The notes below the pieces were generated by a model, which was given only the letters and a program-made list of their open reading frames with translations, made no database searches and was not told where the DNA came from. This document shows, piece after piece, positions 53,371-61,298 of a stretch of DNA of 64,000 nt. The stretch lies in assembly GCF_900637975.1 (NCBI RefSeq), contig NZ_LR134477.1, positions 682,001-746,000 of the forward strand, given 5' to 3'. Made by a program: the position numbers and the translations under genes. The stretch's first letter is position 1. Each line of letters starts with the position of its first letter. The DNA is from Actinomyces viscosus (GTDB taxonomy: Bacteria; Actinomycetota; Actinomycetes; Actinomycetales; Actinomycetaceae).

Positions 53371-54657
53371 ATGAGTACTACTCCCAGCCCGTGGGCGCCC
53401 CGCCCCGGATACCGGCGCTCCAGCGGACTGCCCCAGACCTCCGCCGGCCCCAGTCCGCTTCCCGGCACGGGACAGCGCTACCAGGTTCACCGGGAGAGCG
53501 CGCCCTTCGCCCCCGCGGGACAGACCGGTCAGCAGCAGGCCGCGCCGGCCTGGACCCGTCCCGGTCCCCACTCCGCGAGAAGGACGGGTGAGCTCGTCGC
53601 ACGTCTGGTTCTCGCCTCCATCGGGGCTCTCCTCATGATCATCGTCATCTGGATCGCCTCCCGCTCGGCCTCGGACTCCTCCGTGCTGTCCGCGGCGATT
53701 CTCCTGGCGATGATCCCCCTGGGGCTCGTGCTCGTCGTCGTGTACTGGATCGACCGATGGGAGCCCGAGCCACTGCCCACCCTCATCGTGGCCTTCCTGT
53801 GGGGAGCCGGTGTGGCCACCGCCATCTCCATGCTGGTCAACACCACCGTGCTCTACGCCGCCGCCGAGTCGACGCTCAGCCTGGAGGGGGCCTTCCAGAT
53901 CTCCGCGGTCGTCTCGGCACCGCTCATCGAGGAGACCACCAAGGGGCTCGGCGTACTCATCATCTTCCTCATCTGGAGGCGCACCTTCAACGGCGCCATC
54001 GACGGTCTCGTCTACGCCTCCGTCGTTGCCGCGGGCTTCGCCTTTGCCGAGAACATCGGGTACTTCATCAACTACTGGGACTCCATCACCACCATCTTCA
54101 TCGTGAGAGGCGTGTTCTCACCCTTCGCGCACGTCACCTTCACCGCCTGCACGGGCCTGGCCATCGGGATGTCCTCACGGCGCCGTTCACGGGCGGCCTG
54201 GGTCTGGATGACCCCCATCGGCCTGGTCTGCGCGATCATCCTCCACGCCATCTGGAACGGGGTCATCGCATCCGCCGGGAGTCCACTGGTCATGTTCATC
54301 CTGGTGGATCTTCCGGTGTTCGCCGTCTGCATGGGGATCGTGGCGTGGCTGCGGTGGGCCGAGCGCATGACCATGCGCAACCGGCTCGACGACTACGCCC
54401 GCGCCGGCTGGTTCGCACCGGCCGAGGTTCAGATGCTCACCACCGGAGGGGGGCGCAGGGCGGGCAAGCGCTGGGCCGCCACCCGGGGGCCGCAGGCGGT
54501 GTACGCGATGAACGTCTTCCAGAAGGGCGCAGCGGAGCTCGCCCAGCTGCGCCAGCAGGCCGTGGACGGCCATGCCCAGGCCGATTTCTCCACCAAGGAG
54601 ACCGAGCTGCTCGATCGCATCACCTCGGCGCGTCGCACCTTCATCGGAGCCGCGTAG
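53371..54657 (+). CDS. PrsW-family intramembrane metalloprotease
   Basis: 428 residues. A Pro/Gln-rich cytoplasmic leader of 70 or so residues precedes about eight membrane helices. Family motifs: LIEETTKGLG (EExxK), GFAFAENIGYF, FAHVTFTACTGLAIG and LHAIWNGV, which supply the metal-binding Glu and His residues. PrsW proteins cut membrane-bound regulators such as anti-sigma factors; no such target is beside it. It may act with the preceding LemA-like gene. Confidence 0.9.
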   Translation: MSTTPSPWAPRPGYRRSSGLPQTSAGPSPLPGTGQRYQVHRESAPFAPAGQTGQQQAAPAWTRPGPHSARRTGELVARLVLASIGALLMIIVIWIASRSASDSSVLSAAILLAMIPLGLVLVVVYWIDRWEPEPLPTLIVAFLWGAGVATAISMLVNTTVLYAAAESTLSLEGAFQISAVVSAPLIEETTKGLGVLIIFLIWRRTFNGAIDGLVYASVVAAGFAFAENIGYFINYWDSITTIFIVRGVFSPFAHVTFTACTGLAIGMSSRRRSRAAWVWMTPIGLVCAIILHAIWNGVIASAGSPLVMFILVDLPVFAVCMGIVAWLRWAERMTMRNRLDDYARAGWFAPAEVQMLTTGGGRRAGKRWAATRGPQAVYAMNVFQKGAAELAQLRQQAVDGHAQADFSTKETELLDRITSARRTFIGAA

Positions 54658-54720
54658 GAGCCAATCCGAAGCCGCTCGGACCTGCGGGTGGCTGTAGACG
54701 GATCGGGGCTCACGGCGTGA

Positions 54721-54742
54721 GCGCGCCGGGTCGCCCGCGCGC
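54721..54742 (+). terminator. Possible terminator after the PrsW gene
   Basis: GCGCGCCGGG-TCG-CCCGCGCGC folds into a 9-bp stem with one bulged C. It is GC-rich, lacks a T-run and lies 64 bases past the stop. Confidence 0.45.
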
Positions 54743-54779
54743 CGAGTAGTAGCATGCGCCCCGTCAGCATCTTTTCACG

Positions 54780-54821
54780 GAGCCGTCGATCCCGCCCCTG
54801 CACGGGCGCGAGGGACGGCTC
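54780..54821 (+). other. Hairpin in the pdxS leader
   Basis: GAGCCGTC pairs with GACGGCTC (8 bp), and an inner GCCC/GGGC stem is possible. It ends 18 bases before the pdxS start, just upstream of its GAGGACCAGGA ribosome-binding region, so it could influence translation. Confidence 0.4.
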
Positions 54822-54839
54822 ACGGCCCGAGGACCAGGA

Positions 54840-55742
54840 TTGAGCACAGAGCAGACCACACCCAGCACCGGTACCCTCACCGTCAAGCGCGGCATGGCGG
54901 ACATGCTCAAGGGCGGCGTCATCATGGACGTCGTCACGCCCGAGCAGGCCCGCATCGCCCAGGACGCGGGAGCCGTCGCCGTCATGGCCCTCGAGCGCGT
55001 CCCCGCAGACATTCGCGCCCAGGGGGGCGTGGCCCGTATGAGCGACCCCGACCTCATCACCGGCATCATCGAGGCCGTCTCCATCCCGGTCATGGCCAAG
55101 GCCCGCATCGGCCACTTCGTGGAGGCCCAGGTGCTCCAGAGCCTCGGTGTGGACTACATCGACGAGTCTGAGGTCCTCACCCCAGCCGACTACGCCCACC
55201 ACATCGACAAGCAGGCCTTCACCGTCCCCTTCGTCTGCGGCGCCACCAACCTGGGCGAGGCGCTGCGCCGCATCACCGAGGGGGCGGCCATGATCCGCTC
55301 CAAGGGTGAGGCCGGCACCGGCGACGTCTCCAACGCGGTGACCCACATGCGCACGATCCGCGACGAGATCCGCCGCCTGACCTCCCTTCCCGAGGATGAG
55401 CTCTACGTGGCCGCAAAGGAACTCGCCGCACCCTATGAGCTTGTCGCCGAGGTCGCTCGCACCGGGCACCTGCCCGTCGTCCTGTTCACCGCCGGCGGTA
55501 TCGCCACACCCGCCGACGCCGCCATGATGATGCAGATGGGGGCCGAGGGCGTGTTCGTGGGCTCGGGCATCTTCAAGTCCGGCGACCCTGCCAAGCGCGC
55601 CGCCGCGATCGTGCGCGCCACCGCCCAGTTCGACGACCCCGACGTCATCGCCGAGGTCTCCCGAGGCCTGGGGGAGGCCATGGTCGGCATCAACGTCGAC
55701 GAGATTCCCGAGCCCCACCGTCTGGCGGAACGTGGCTGGTGA
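54840..55742 (+). CDS. pdxS: Pyridoxal 5'-phosphate synthase, lyase subunit
   Basis: Makes pyridoxal phosphate from ribose 5-phosphate, glyceraldehyde 3-phosphate and ammonia supplied by PdxT. It is a 300-residue TIM barrel with [57 protein letters not shown] and [17 protein letters not shown]. The start is TTG 54840, supported by GAGGACCAGGA; the first ATG is 18 residues inside. It is coupled by GTGA to a NUDIX gene. Confidence 0.97.
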   Translation: MSTEQTTPSTGTLTVKRGMADMLKGGVIMDVVTPEQARIAQDAGAVAVMALERVPADIRAQGGVARMSDPDLITGIIEAVSIPVMAKARIGHFVEAQVLQSLGVDYIDESEVLTPADYAHHIDKQAFTVPFVCGATNLGEALRRITEGAAMIRSKGEAGTGDVSNAVTHMRTIRDEIRRLTSLPEDELYVAAKELAAPYELVAEVARTGHLPVVLFTAGGIATPADAAMMMQMGAEGVFVGSGIFKSGDPAKRAAAIVRATAQFDDPDVIAEVSRGLGEAMVGINVDEIPEPHRLAERGW

Positions 55743-56497
55743 CCGGCTCCCCGGGTGATGTCGACCGTACAGCCGGTCACTGCACCGACCACCCCACCGA
55801 GCACCCGGACGGATCGAGCTCTCCTTTCGCCCCCGGCCGGTTGACCGCCGACGGGCGACATCCGGTGCTGGTCCCCGAGAACTGGGGCGAGCACCTCAAC
55901 CCCTCCGAGTGGGCTCTGGGCGGTGACGGCCTGCCCTTCAGGGCGGCCGCGCGGGTCCTGGTCGTCACCCGGGACGGAGACATCCTGCTCCTGGTGGGGC
56001 ACGATGCGGCGGACCCGGGTCACAGTTGGGTATTCACCCCGGGAGGAGGACTCCGCCCCGGTGAGGAGCCGCGGGCCGGAGCCGTGCGCGAGCTGGCCGA
56101 GGAGTCCGGGATCGACGTCGCCCCCACCGATCTCGAGGGCCCCGTCGCCCACCGGGAGGCGGTCTTCCGCTTCGCCAGCGTCACCTGCCGCCAGGACGAG
56201 ACCTTCTTCCTCCTGCGCCTGCCCACCAGGCATGCTGTCGGGAAGGAGGGGTGGACCGCGCTGGAGCGCGACGTCGTGGACTCCATCGCCTGGTGGAGCC
56301 CCGAGGAGCTGCGGGCTGCCCAGGAACGGGGCCAGGAGATCTACCCGGTACGCCTGCCCGCGCTCGTGGACGAGCTCGCCTCCGGCTGGAGCGGTGAGCC
56401 GCTCGACCTGACCGATCCGGTGGACGCCGAGATCCTGGCCGCGCTGACGGCCGCCTCCGCCCCGCATGACCACCACGACCACCAAGGACCCAGATGA
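55739..56497 (+). CDS. NUDIX hydrolase
   Basis: 252 residues. The Nudix box G-x5-E-x7-REUxEExGU is present as [20 protein letters not shown] followed by ESGID. The first 60 residues are variable. Substrate unknown: a nucleoside diphosphate linked to some moiety. It sits between pdxS and pdxT with four-base overlaps at both sides, so it is made together with the PLP synthase. Confidence 0.93.
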   Translation: MTGSPGDVDRTAGHCTDHPTEHPDGSSSPFAPGRLTADGRHPVLVPENWGEHLNPSEWALGGDGLPFRAAARVLVVTRDGDILLLVGHDAADPGHSWVFTPGGGLRPGEEPRAGAVRELAEESGIDVAPTDLEGPVAHREAVFRFASVTCRQDETFFLLRLPTRHAVGKEGWTALERDVVDSIAWWSPEELRAAQERGQEIYPVRLPALVDELASGWSGEPLDLTDPVDAEILAALTAASAPHDHHDHQGPR

Positions 56498-57228
56498 CCA
56501 GCCCGAACCGACACCGGCGAGCCCACACGATGGACGCGCGTCATCCGCGGGCGCTGTTCCCCGCGCCCGCGCCGGCCGACGCCCGTCCCACGATCGGTGT
56601 CCTGGCCCTCCAGGGCGACGTGCGTGAGCACTCTCTGGCCCTTGAGGCGGCAGGGGCGCGCCCCGTCGTCGTGCGCCGCGTCGCTGACCTGGGACGGGCC
56701 CCGGCAGACTGGCTCGACGGGCTGGTGGTCCCCGGTGGGGAGTCGACGACGATGAGCACCCTGCTGGTCTCCTTCGGGATGCTCGAGCCGCTGCGCGAGC
56801 TGATCGGTCAGGGCCTGCCCGTCTACGGGTCGTGCGCCGGGATGATCATGCTGGCCGACCGTGTCGAGGGCGCGGAGGAGGGACAGGCCCTCCTGGGCGG
56901 CATCGATATGACCGTGCGCCGCAACGCCTTCGGGCGCCAGGTGGACTCCTACGAGGAGGATCTCATCGCCCCGGCGCTGGGGGCGGGGCGGGACCGGCCA
57001 CTGCACGCCGTCTTCATCCGGGCTCCCTGGGTGGAGGAGGTGGGCCCCGGTGTCGAGATCCTCGCCACGACCCGCGCAGGACGTGCGGCTGGGGCCAGCG
57101 GGGCCGACGGCGGTAGGATCGTCGCGGTTCGTCAAGGGACCCTGCTCGCCACGTCCTTCCACCCGGAGGTCGGAGGCGACCACCGGGTCCACGACGTCTT
57201 CGTCTCCATGGTGACGCGCCGGGTCTGA
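56494..57228 (+). CDS. pdxT: Pyridoxal 5'-phosphate synthase, glutaminase subunit
   Basis: Class I glutamine amidotransferase giving ammonia to PdxS. It has 244 residues; the first 30 or so are an extension before [18 protein letters not shown]. Catalytic Cys in [11 protein letters not shown], His-Glu in [10 protein letters not shown], and the glutamine-site [13 protein letters not shown]. It overlaps the NUDIX gene (ATGA). Confidence 0.96.
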   Translation: MTSPNRHRRAHTMDARHPRALFPAPAPADARPTIGVLALQGDVREHSLALEAAGARPVVVRRVADLGRAPADWLDGLVVPGGESTTMSTLLVSFGMLEPLRELIGQGLPVYGSCAGMIMLADRVEGAEEGQALLGGIDMTVRRNAFGRQVDSYEEDLIAPALGAGRDRPLHAVFIRAPWVEEVGPGVEILATTRAGRAAGASGADGGRIVAVRQGTLLATSFHPEVGGDHRVHDVFVSMVTRRV

Positions 57229-57272
57229 CTGCGTCCGGCTGCGCCCTCCTCATCGACTCCCAAGGAGCACAT

Positions 57273-58037
57273 ATGTCGGGTCACTCCAAGTGGGCCACCA
57301 CCAAGCACAAGAAGGCCGCCATCGACGCCAAGCGCGGCAAGCTCTTCGCGCGCCTCATCAAGAACATCGAGGTCGCCGCCCGCACCGGGGGCGGCGACCC
57401 GACCGGCAACCCCACCCTGTACGACGCCATCCAGAAGGCCAAGAAGAACTCCGTCCCGGCGGACAACATCACCCGCGCTGTCAAGCGCGGCAGCGGTGAG
57501 GAGGCCGGTGGCGCCGACTGGCAGACCATCATGTACGAGGGCTACGGCCCCGGCGGCGTCGCCTTCCTCGTCGAGTGCCTCACCGACAACCGCAACCGGG
57601 CCGCCTCCGACGTGCGCGTGGCCTTCTCCCGCAACGGCGGCAACCTGGCCGACCCCGGCTCGGTGGCCTACAACTTCACCCGCAAGGGCGTCGTCGAGGT
57701 CGCCAAGGCCGATGGCGTGGACGAGGACTCCATCCTCATGGCCGTCCTGGATGCCGGCGCCGAGGAGGTCGAGGACATGGGGGAGTCCTTCGAGATCTAC
57801 TCCGAGCCCGGTGACATTATCGCCGTGCGCACCGCCCTGACGGAGGCCGGCATGGACTACGACTCCGCCGAGGTCCAGTTCGTCGCCGGCACCAAGGTCG
57901 AGGTCGACGTCGACGGCGCCCGCAAGGTCTTCCGCCTCATCGACGCCCTGGAGGACTCCGACGACGTCCAGAACGTCTACACCTCGGTGGACCTCAGCCC
58001 TGAGGTGGCCGCCGAGTTCTCCAACGACGAGGACTGA
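57273..58037 (+). CDS. yebC: YebC/PmpR-type protein (TACO1 family)
   Basis: 254 residues with the family opening [20 protein letters not shown] and [17 protein letters not shown], plus [20 protein letters not shown]. Family members act as regulators or as factors that relieve ribosome stalling. The gene precedes ruvC by four bases, the usual yebC-ruvCAB arrangement. Confidence 0.95.
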   Translation: MSGHSKWATTKHKKAAIDAKRGKLFARLIKNIEVAARTGGGDPTGNPTLYDAIQKAKKNSVPADNITRAVKRGSGEEAGGADWQTIMYEGYGPGGVAFLVECLTDNRNRAASDVRVAFSRNGGNLADPGSVAYNFTRKGVVEVAKADGVDEDSILMAVLDAGAEEVEDMGESFEIYSEPGDIIAVRTALTEAGMDYDSAEVQFVAGTKVEVDVDGARKVFRLIDALEDSDDVQNVYTSVDLSPEVAAEFSNDED

Positions 58038-58041
58038 GCCC

Positions 58042-58713
58042 CTGGGCGCCACAGGCACCCGGCCGCCTTCGGCTCGCGCCGTCGTCGCTCAGCAGCGGGT
58101 CCTGGGGATCGATCCCGGGCTGACCCGCTGCGGCCTGGGATGCGTGGACGTCGACCCCCGCCGCCAGGTCCGCCTGGTGGAGGTCGGTGTCGTGCGCACC
58201 CCTCCGTCGCAGAGCCCCGAGCTGCGGCTGCTGACCATCACCGAGGCCGTCGAGGACTGGATCGCCCGACTGGGGCCCTCGGTCGTCTCCGTCGAACGGG
58301 TCTTCGCGCAGGACAACCTGCGCTCCGTCATCGGGGTCGCCCAGGTGATGGGCACCGTGATGGCCACGGCGGCGCGCGCGGGCCTGGAGGTCGCTCAGCA
58401 CACGCCCAGTGAGGCCAAGGCCGCCGTCACCGGGTCGGGAACTGCGGACAAGATGCAGGTCCAGGCCATGGTCACCCGCATCCTCGGCCTTGGCACCCCG
58501 CCCCGACCGGCCGATGCCGCCGACGCGCTCGCCCAGGCGATCTGCCACGGCTGGCGCGGTGGTGGGACCGGGACGGACGACGCCACCGAGATGGTCTCGG
58601 CCGGAGGAGCGGTACGCGTCTCCGCCCGCACACCCGCGCAGCGCCAGTGGGCCGCCGCCCAGGCCGCCGCTCGACGCACCGGAGCCGTCGACCCGCGGCG
58701 GGTGCGGCGCTGA
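58042..58713 (+). CDS. ruvC: Holliday junction resolvase RuvC, probable CTG start
   Basis: Cleaves Holliday junctions. The conserved N-terminus [15 protein letters not shown] is encoded at 58099-58143, but no ATG, GTG or TTG precedes it in frame until 57811, deep inside yebC. CTG 58042 has GAGGA eight bases upstream and gives 223 residues, so it is the best start. Other acidic catalytic residues lie in [11 protein letters not shown] and in [15 protein letters not shown]. The first in-frame GTG (58144) would remove the first catalytic Asp and cannot be right. The C-terminal 60 residues are variable. Confidence 0.85.
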   Translation: MGATGTRPPSARAVVAQQRVLGIDPGLTRCGLGCVDVDPRRQVRLVEVGVVRTPPSQSPELRLLTITEAVEDWIARLGPSVVSVERVFAQDNLRSVIGVAQVMGTVMATAARAGLEVAQHTPSEAKAAVTGSGTADKMQVQAMVTRILGLGTPPRPADAADALAQAICHGWRGGGTGTDDATEMVSAGGAVRVSARTPAQRQWAAAQAAARRTGAVDPRRVRR

Positions 58714-58736
58714 CGGCGCCAACAGCCATGGGCTGC

Positions 58737-58742
58737 TAGGAT
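58737..58742 (+). promoter_or_regulatory. Possible -10 element of a ruvAB promoter
   Basis: TAGGAT sits 24 bases after the ruvC stop and one base before the LexA-type box, so the box would cover the transcription start. The -35 is not clear. Confidence 0.4.
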
Positions 58743-58743
58743 C

Positions 58744-58757
58744 CGAACAGGTGTTCG
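58744..58757. promoter_or_regulatory. LexA (SOS) box before ruvA
   Basis: CGAACAGGTGTTCG fits the Gram-positive SOS box CGAAC-N4-GTTCG; the arms are perfectly symmetric. Its place between ruvC and ruvA suggests an internal damage-inducible promoter for ruvAB. Confidence 0.75.
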
Positions 58758-58818
58758 AGTCCGTCCACCCCTGCCTGAGTCCGTCCGACTCACCGAGAAC
58801 GTCCAGGAGAAGCTGCCC

Positions 58819-59475
58819 ATGATCGCCTCCCTGCGCGGCACTGTCCTCAGTGTCGGCCTGACCGGTGCCGTCATCGAGACCGGTGGTGTCGGCATGAGCA
58901 TCCAGGCCACGCCCACCACGCTGTCCGGCCTCAGGGTCGGCGAGGAGACCCTCGTTCACACCGAGCTGGTGGTCCGCGAGGACTCCCTGACGCTGTTCGG
59001 ATTCGCTGACGCCGACGAGCGGGACAGCTTCCGCACACTCATGAGCGCCAAGGGAGTCGGGGCCAAGCTGGCGCTGGCGATGCTGGCGGTCCACACCCCC
59101 AACACGCTCCGGCGCGCCATCGCCTCCCAGGACGTCGCGGCCCTCACCCGGGTGCCCGGGCTCGGCCCCAAGGGCGCCCAGCGCGTCATCCTGGACGTGG
59201 CCGACAAGCTCGGCCCCGTCACCGGTGACGACCTCGACGTCGCGCCGTCGGCCTCGCAGGAGGCGGGGGGAGGGAGCCCGCAAACCGCCTTGGACGGCGC
59301 AGTGCCCAACGCCGACGTCGTCGCCGCCCTGGTTCAGCTCGGCTGGAACGAGGCCAGTGCCGGCCAGGCCGTGGCCGCCGTCGAGGCCGACTACGCCGAG
59401 GCCGGTGAGAGCCCAGACATGGCGGTTCTGCTCCGGGCCTCCTTGAGGTGGCTGGGAGGCGGGCACCGTGGATGA
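58819..59475 (+). CDS. ruvA: Holliday junction DNA helicase RuvA
   Basis: Tetrameric junction-binding protein that loads RuvB. It has 218 residues with [13 protein letters not shown] (OB fold), [20 protein letters not shown], the helix-hairpin-helix pairs [11 protein letters not shown] and [13 protein letters not shown], and a C-terminal UBA-like domain ([19 protein letters not shown]) contacting RuvB. It overlaps ruvB by eight bases. Confidence 0.97.
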   Translation: MIASLRGTVLSVGLTGAVIETGGVGMSIQATPTTLSGLRVGEETLVHTELVVREDSLTLFGFADADERDSFRTLMSAKGVGAKLALAMLAVHTPNTLRRAIASQDVAALTRVPGLGPKGAQRVILDVADKLGPVTGDDLDVAPSASQEAGGGSPQTALDGAVPNADVVAALVQLGWNEASAGQAVAAVEADYAEAGESPDMAVLLRASLRWLGGGHRG

Positions 59476-60508
59476 TGCGAGGCAGGACGGCCAGGAGCGC
59501 CTGGTCGGCGGCGGCGCGGACGCCACCGAGCGGGCCGCCGAGGCAGCCCTTCGGCCCAAGCGCCTGGAGGACTTCACCGGCCAGGAGGTGGTGCGCGGTC
59601 AGCTCTCGGTGGTCCTGCGCTCCGCCCTGGCCCGCGGGGTGACGGCCGACCACGTCCTGCTGTCCGGCCCGCCCGGACTGGGCAAGACCACCCTGGCCAT
59701 GATCATCGCCGCCGAGGTGGACGGCTCCCTGCGCCTGACCTCGGGGCCGGCCATCCAGCACGCCGGGGACCTCGCCGCCATCCTGTCCTCCCTGGAGGAG
59801 GGGGACGTGCTGTTCATCGACGAGATCCACCGGCTGGCCCGCACCGCCGAGGAGATGCTCTACCTGGCGATGGAGGACTTCCGCGTCGACATCGTCGTGG
59901 GGAAGGGGCCCGGCGCCACCTCCATCCCCCTGTCGCTGCCGCCCTTCACCGTGGTCGGCGCCACCACGCGGGCGGGTCTGCTGCCCGCCCCGCTGCGGGA
60001 CCGCTTCGGCTTCACCGGGCACCTCGACTACTACGGGCCGGGCGAGCTGACCCGGATCCTCACGCGCAGTGCGGGCCTGCTGGGGGTGAGCCTGGAGGCG
60101 GACGCCGCCAAGGAGCTGGCTTCTCGCTCGCGCGGCACGCCCCGCATCGCCAACCGGCTGCTGCGCCGGGTCCAGGACTGGGCGGAGGTTCATGGACGGC
60201 CCGGTCGCCTCGACCTGACGGCGGCCCGCGGCGCCCTGGACGTCTTCGAGGTTGACGCCCTGGGGCTGGACCGCCTCGACCGTCAGGTGCTCGAGGCCCT
60301 GTGCACGCGATTCGGGGGCGGCCCGGTGGGGCTGACGACGCTGGCGGTCAGCGTGGGGGAGGAGCCCGAGACGGTGGAGACTGTGGCCGAGCCCTACCTG
60401 GTGCGCGAGGGACTGGTCGTGCGCACCCCGCGGGGAAGAGCGGCCACGTCAGCGGCCTACACCCACCTGGGTCTTGAGCCCCCTGCGGACGGAGCATTGT
60501 TCTCCTGA
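59468..60508 (+). CDS. ruvB: Holliday junction helicase ATPase RuvB
   Basis: AAA+ motor for branch migration. It has 346 residues from GTG 59468: Walker [12 protein letters not shown], Walker [11 protein letters not shown], sensor [11 protein letters not shown] with arginine finger in LRDRFGF, and a C-terminal winged helix ([20 protein letters not shown]). Start and stop agree with the family length. Confidence 0.98.
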   Translation: MDDARQDGQERLVGGGADATERAAEAALRPKRLEDFTGQEVVRGQLSVVLRSALARGVTADHVLLSGPPGLGKTTLAMIIAAEVDGSLRLTSGPAIQHAGDLAAILSSLEEGDVLFIDEIHRLARTAEEMLYLAMEDFRVDIVVGKGPGATSIPLSLPPFTVVGATTRAGLLPAPLRDRFGFTGHLDYYGPGELTRILTRSAGLLGVSLEADAAKELASRSRGTPRIANRLLRRVQDWAEVHGRPGRLDLTAARGALDVFEVDALGLDRLDRQVLEALCTRFGGGPVGLTTLAVSVGEEPETVETVAEPYLVREGLVVRTPRGRAATSAAYTHLGLEPPADGALFS

Positions 60509-60682
60509 CGGGCAACCGGGTAATGTAATCAATTCGTGACCGGTTGGTACCTAGTTGTGCCCGACCACTCGCCAGCGGCAGGTAACGCTGTTGCCTACGT
60601 GCCCTAGACTCACCATTGCTGACCTGTGACGGTCGTAGGTCTGCATCAGCCGAGACTGCCTAGTCGAAACGGAGAAGCCTCC

Positions 60683-61045
60683 ATGCCGCAGTATTTCCTC
60701 TGGATCATGCTCATCGGGATGCTCCTGATGATGTGGTTCGTCAGCCGTAGGCAGCGCGCGATGCAGGAGGAGCAGCAGCGCCGCACCGAGAAGGGCCTGG
60801 TGCCCGGTAACTGGGTGCGCACCATCGGCGGCTTCTACGGGACGGTCGTGGAGGTTGACGGTGACGTGGTCACGCTGGCCACGCCTCTGGGCGATGAGAC
60901 CCTGTGGAGCAAGCGGGCCATCGCCGCCATCGAGGAGCCGCCCTTCGGATCGGCCGGAGCCCACGAGGAGTCGGAGGACGAGGGCGAGCAGGCTGACGAC
61001 GACGCCCGGGAGTCCGATCAGGACACGGCCGAGCCGCAGTCCTGA
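60683..61045 (+). CDS. yajC: Preprotein translocase subunit YajC
   Basis: 120 residues: one N-terminal membrane helix (YFLWIMLIGMLLMMWFVS), the conserved RRQRAMQEEQQRRTEKGLVP and GNWVRTIGGFYGTVVEVDGD, then an acidic tail. ATG 60683 follows GGAGAAG. YajC associates with SecDF, encoded next; 253 bases separate it from secD. Confidence 0.94.
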   Translation: MPQYFLWIMLIGMLLMMWFVSRRQRAMQEEQQRRTEKGLVPGNWVRTIGGFYGTVVEVDGDVVTLATPLGDETLWSKRAIAAIEEPPFGSAGAHEESEDEGEQADDDARESDQDTAEPQS

Positions 61046-61298
61046 CGCTCGGCCTCCGCCACGCTCACCGGTCCGCGGCCGGCCGACCGCGAACCCGGTG
61101 AACCCGGTACCGACGACGTCGGATCGATCAGGCCCCTCGGCGCTGAGCAGTCCCGAGCATGACCCTGGCCCTGCTGAGCGGCCCTGCTCCAGCGCTGTGA
61201 GCCCACCGGCTCAGGCCCGTGCCGCCGTGTCGACCACCCCGCACTCACCCCGCCGTCGGGTCACCCACCCGAACCCACCCACCCCAGGAAGGGACCAC

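Noticed and set aside
58144..58713. ruvC starting at GTG 58144.
   Set aside because: It would remove GIDPG, which holds the first catalytic aspartate.
60513..60546. CAACCGG...CCGGTTG inverted repeat after ruvB as a terminator.
   Set aside because: A 7-bp stem with a 20-base AT-rich loop is weak; not listed as a feature.
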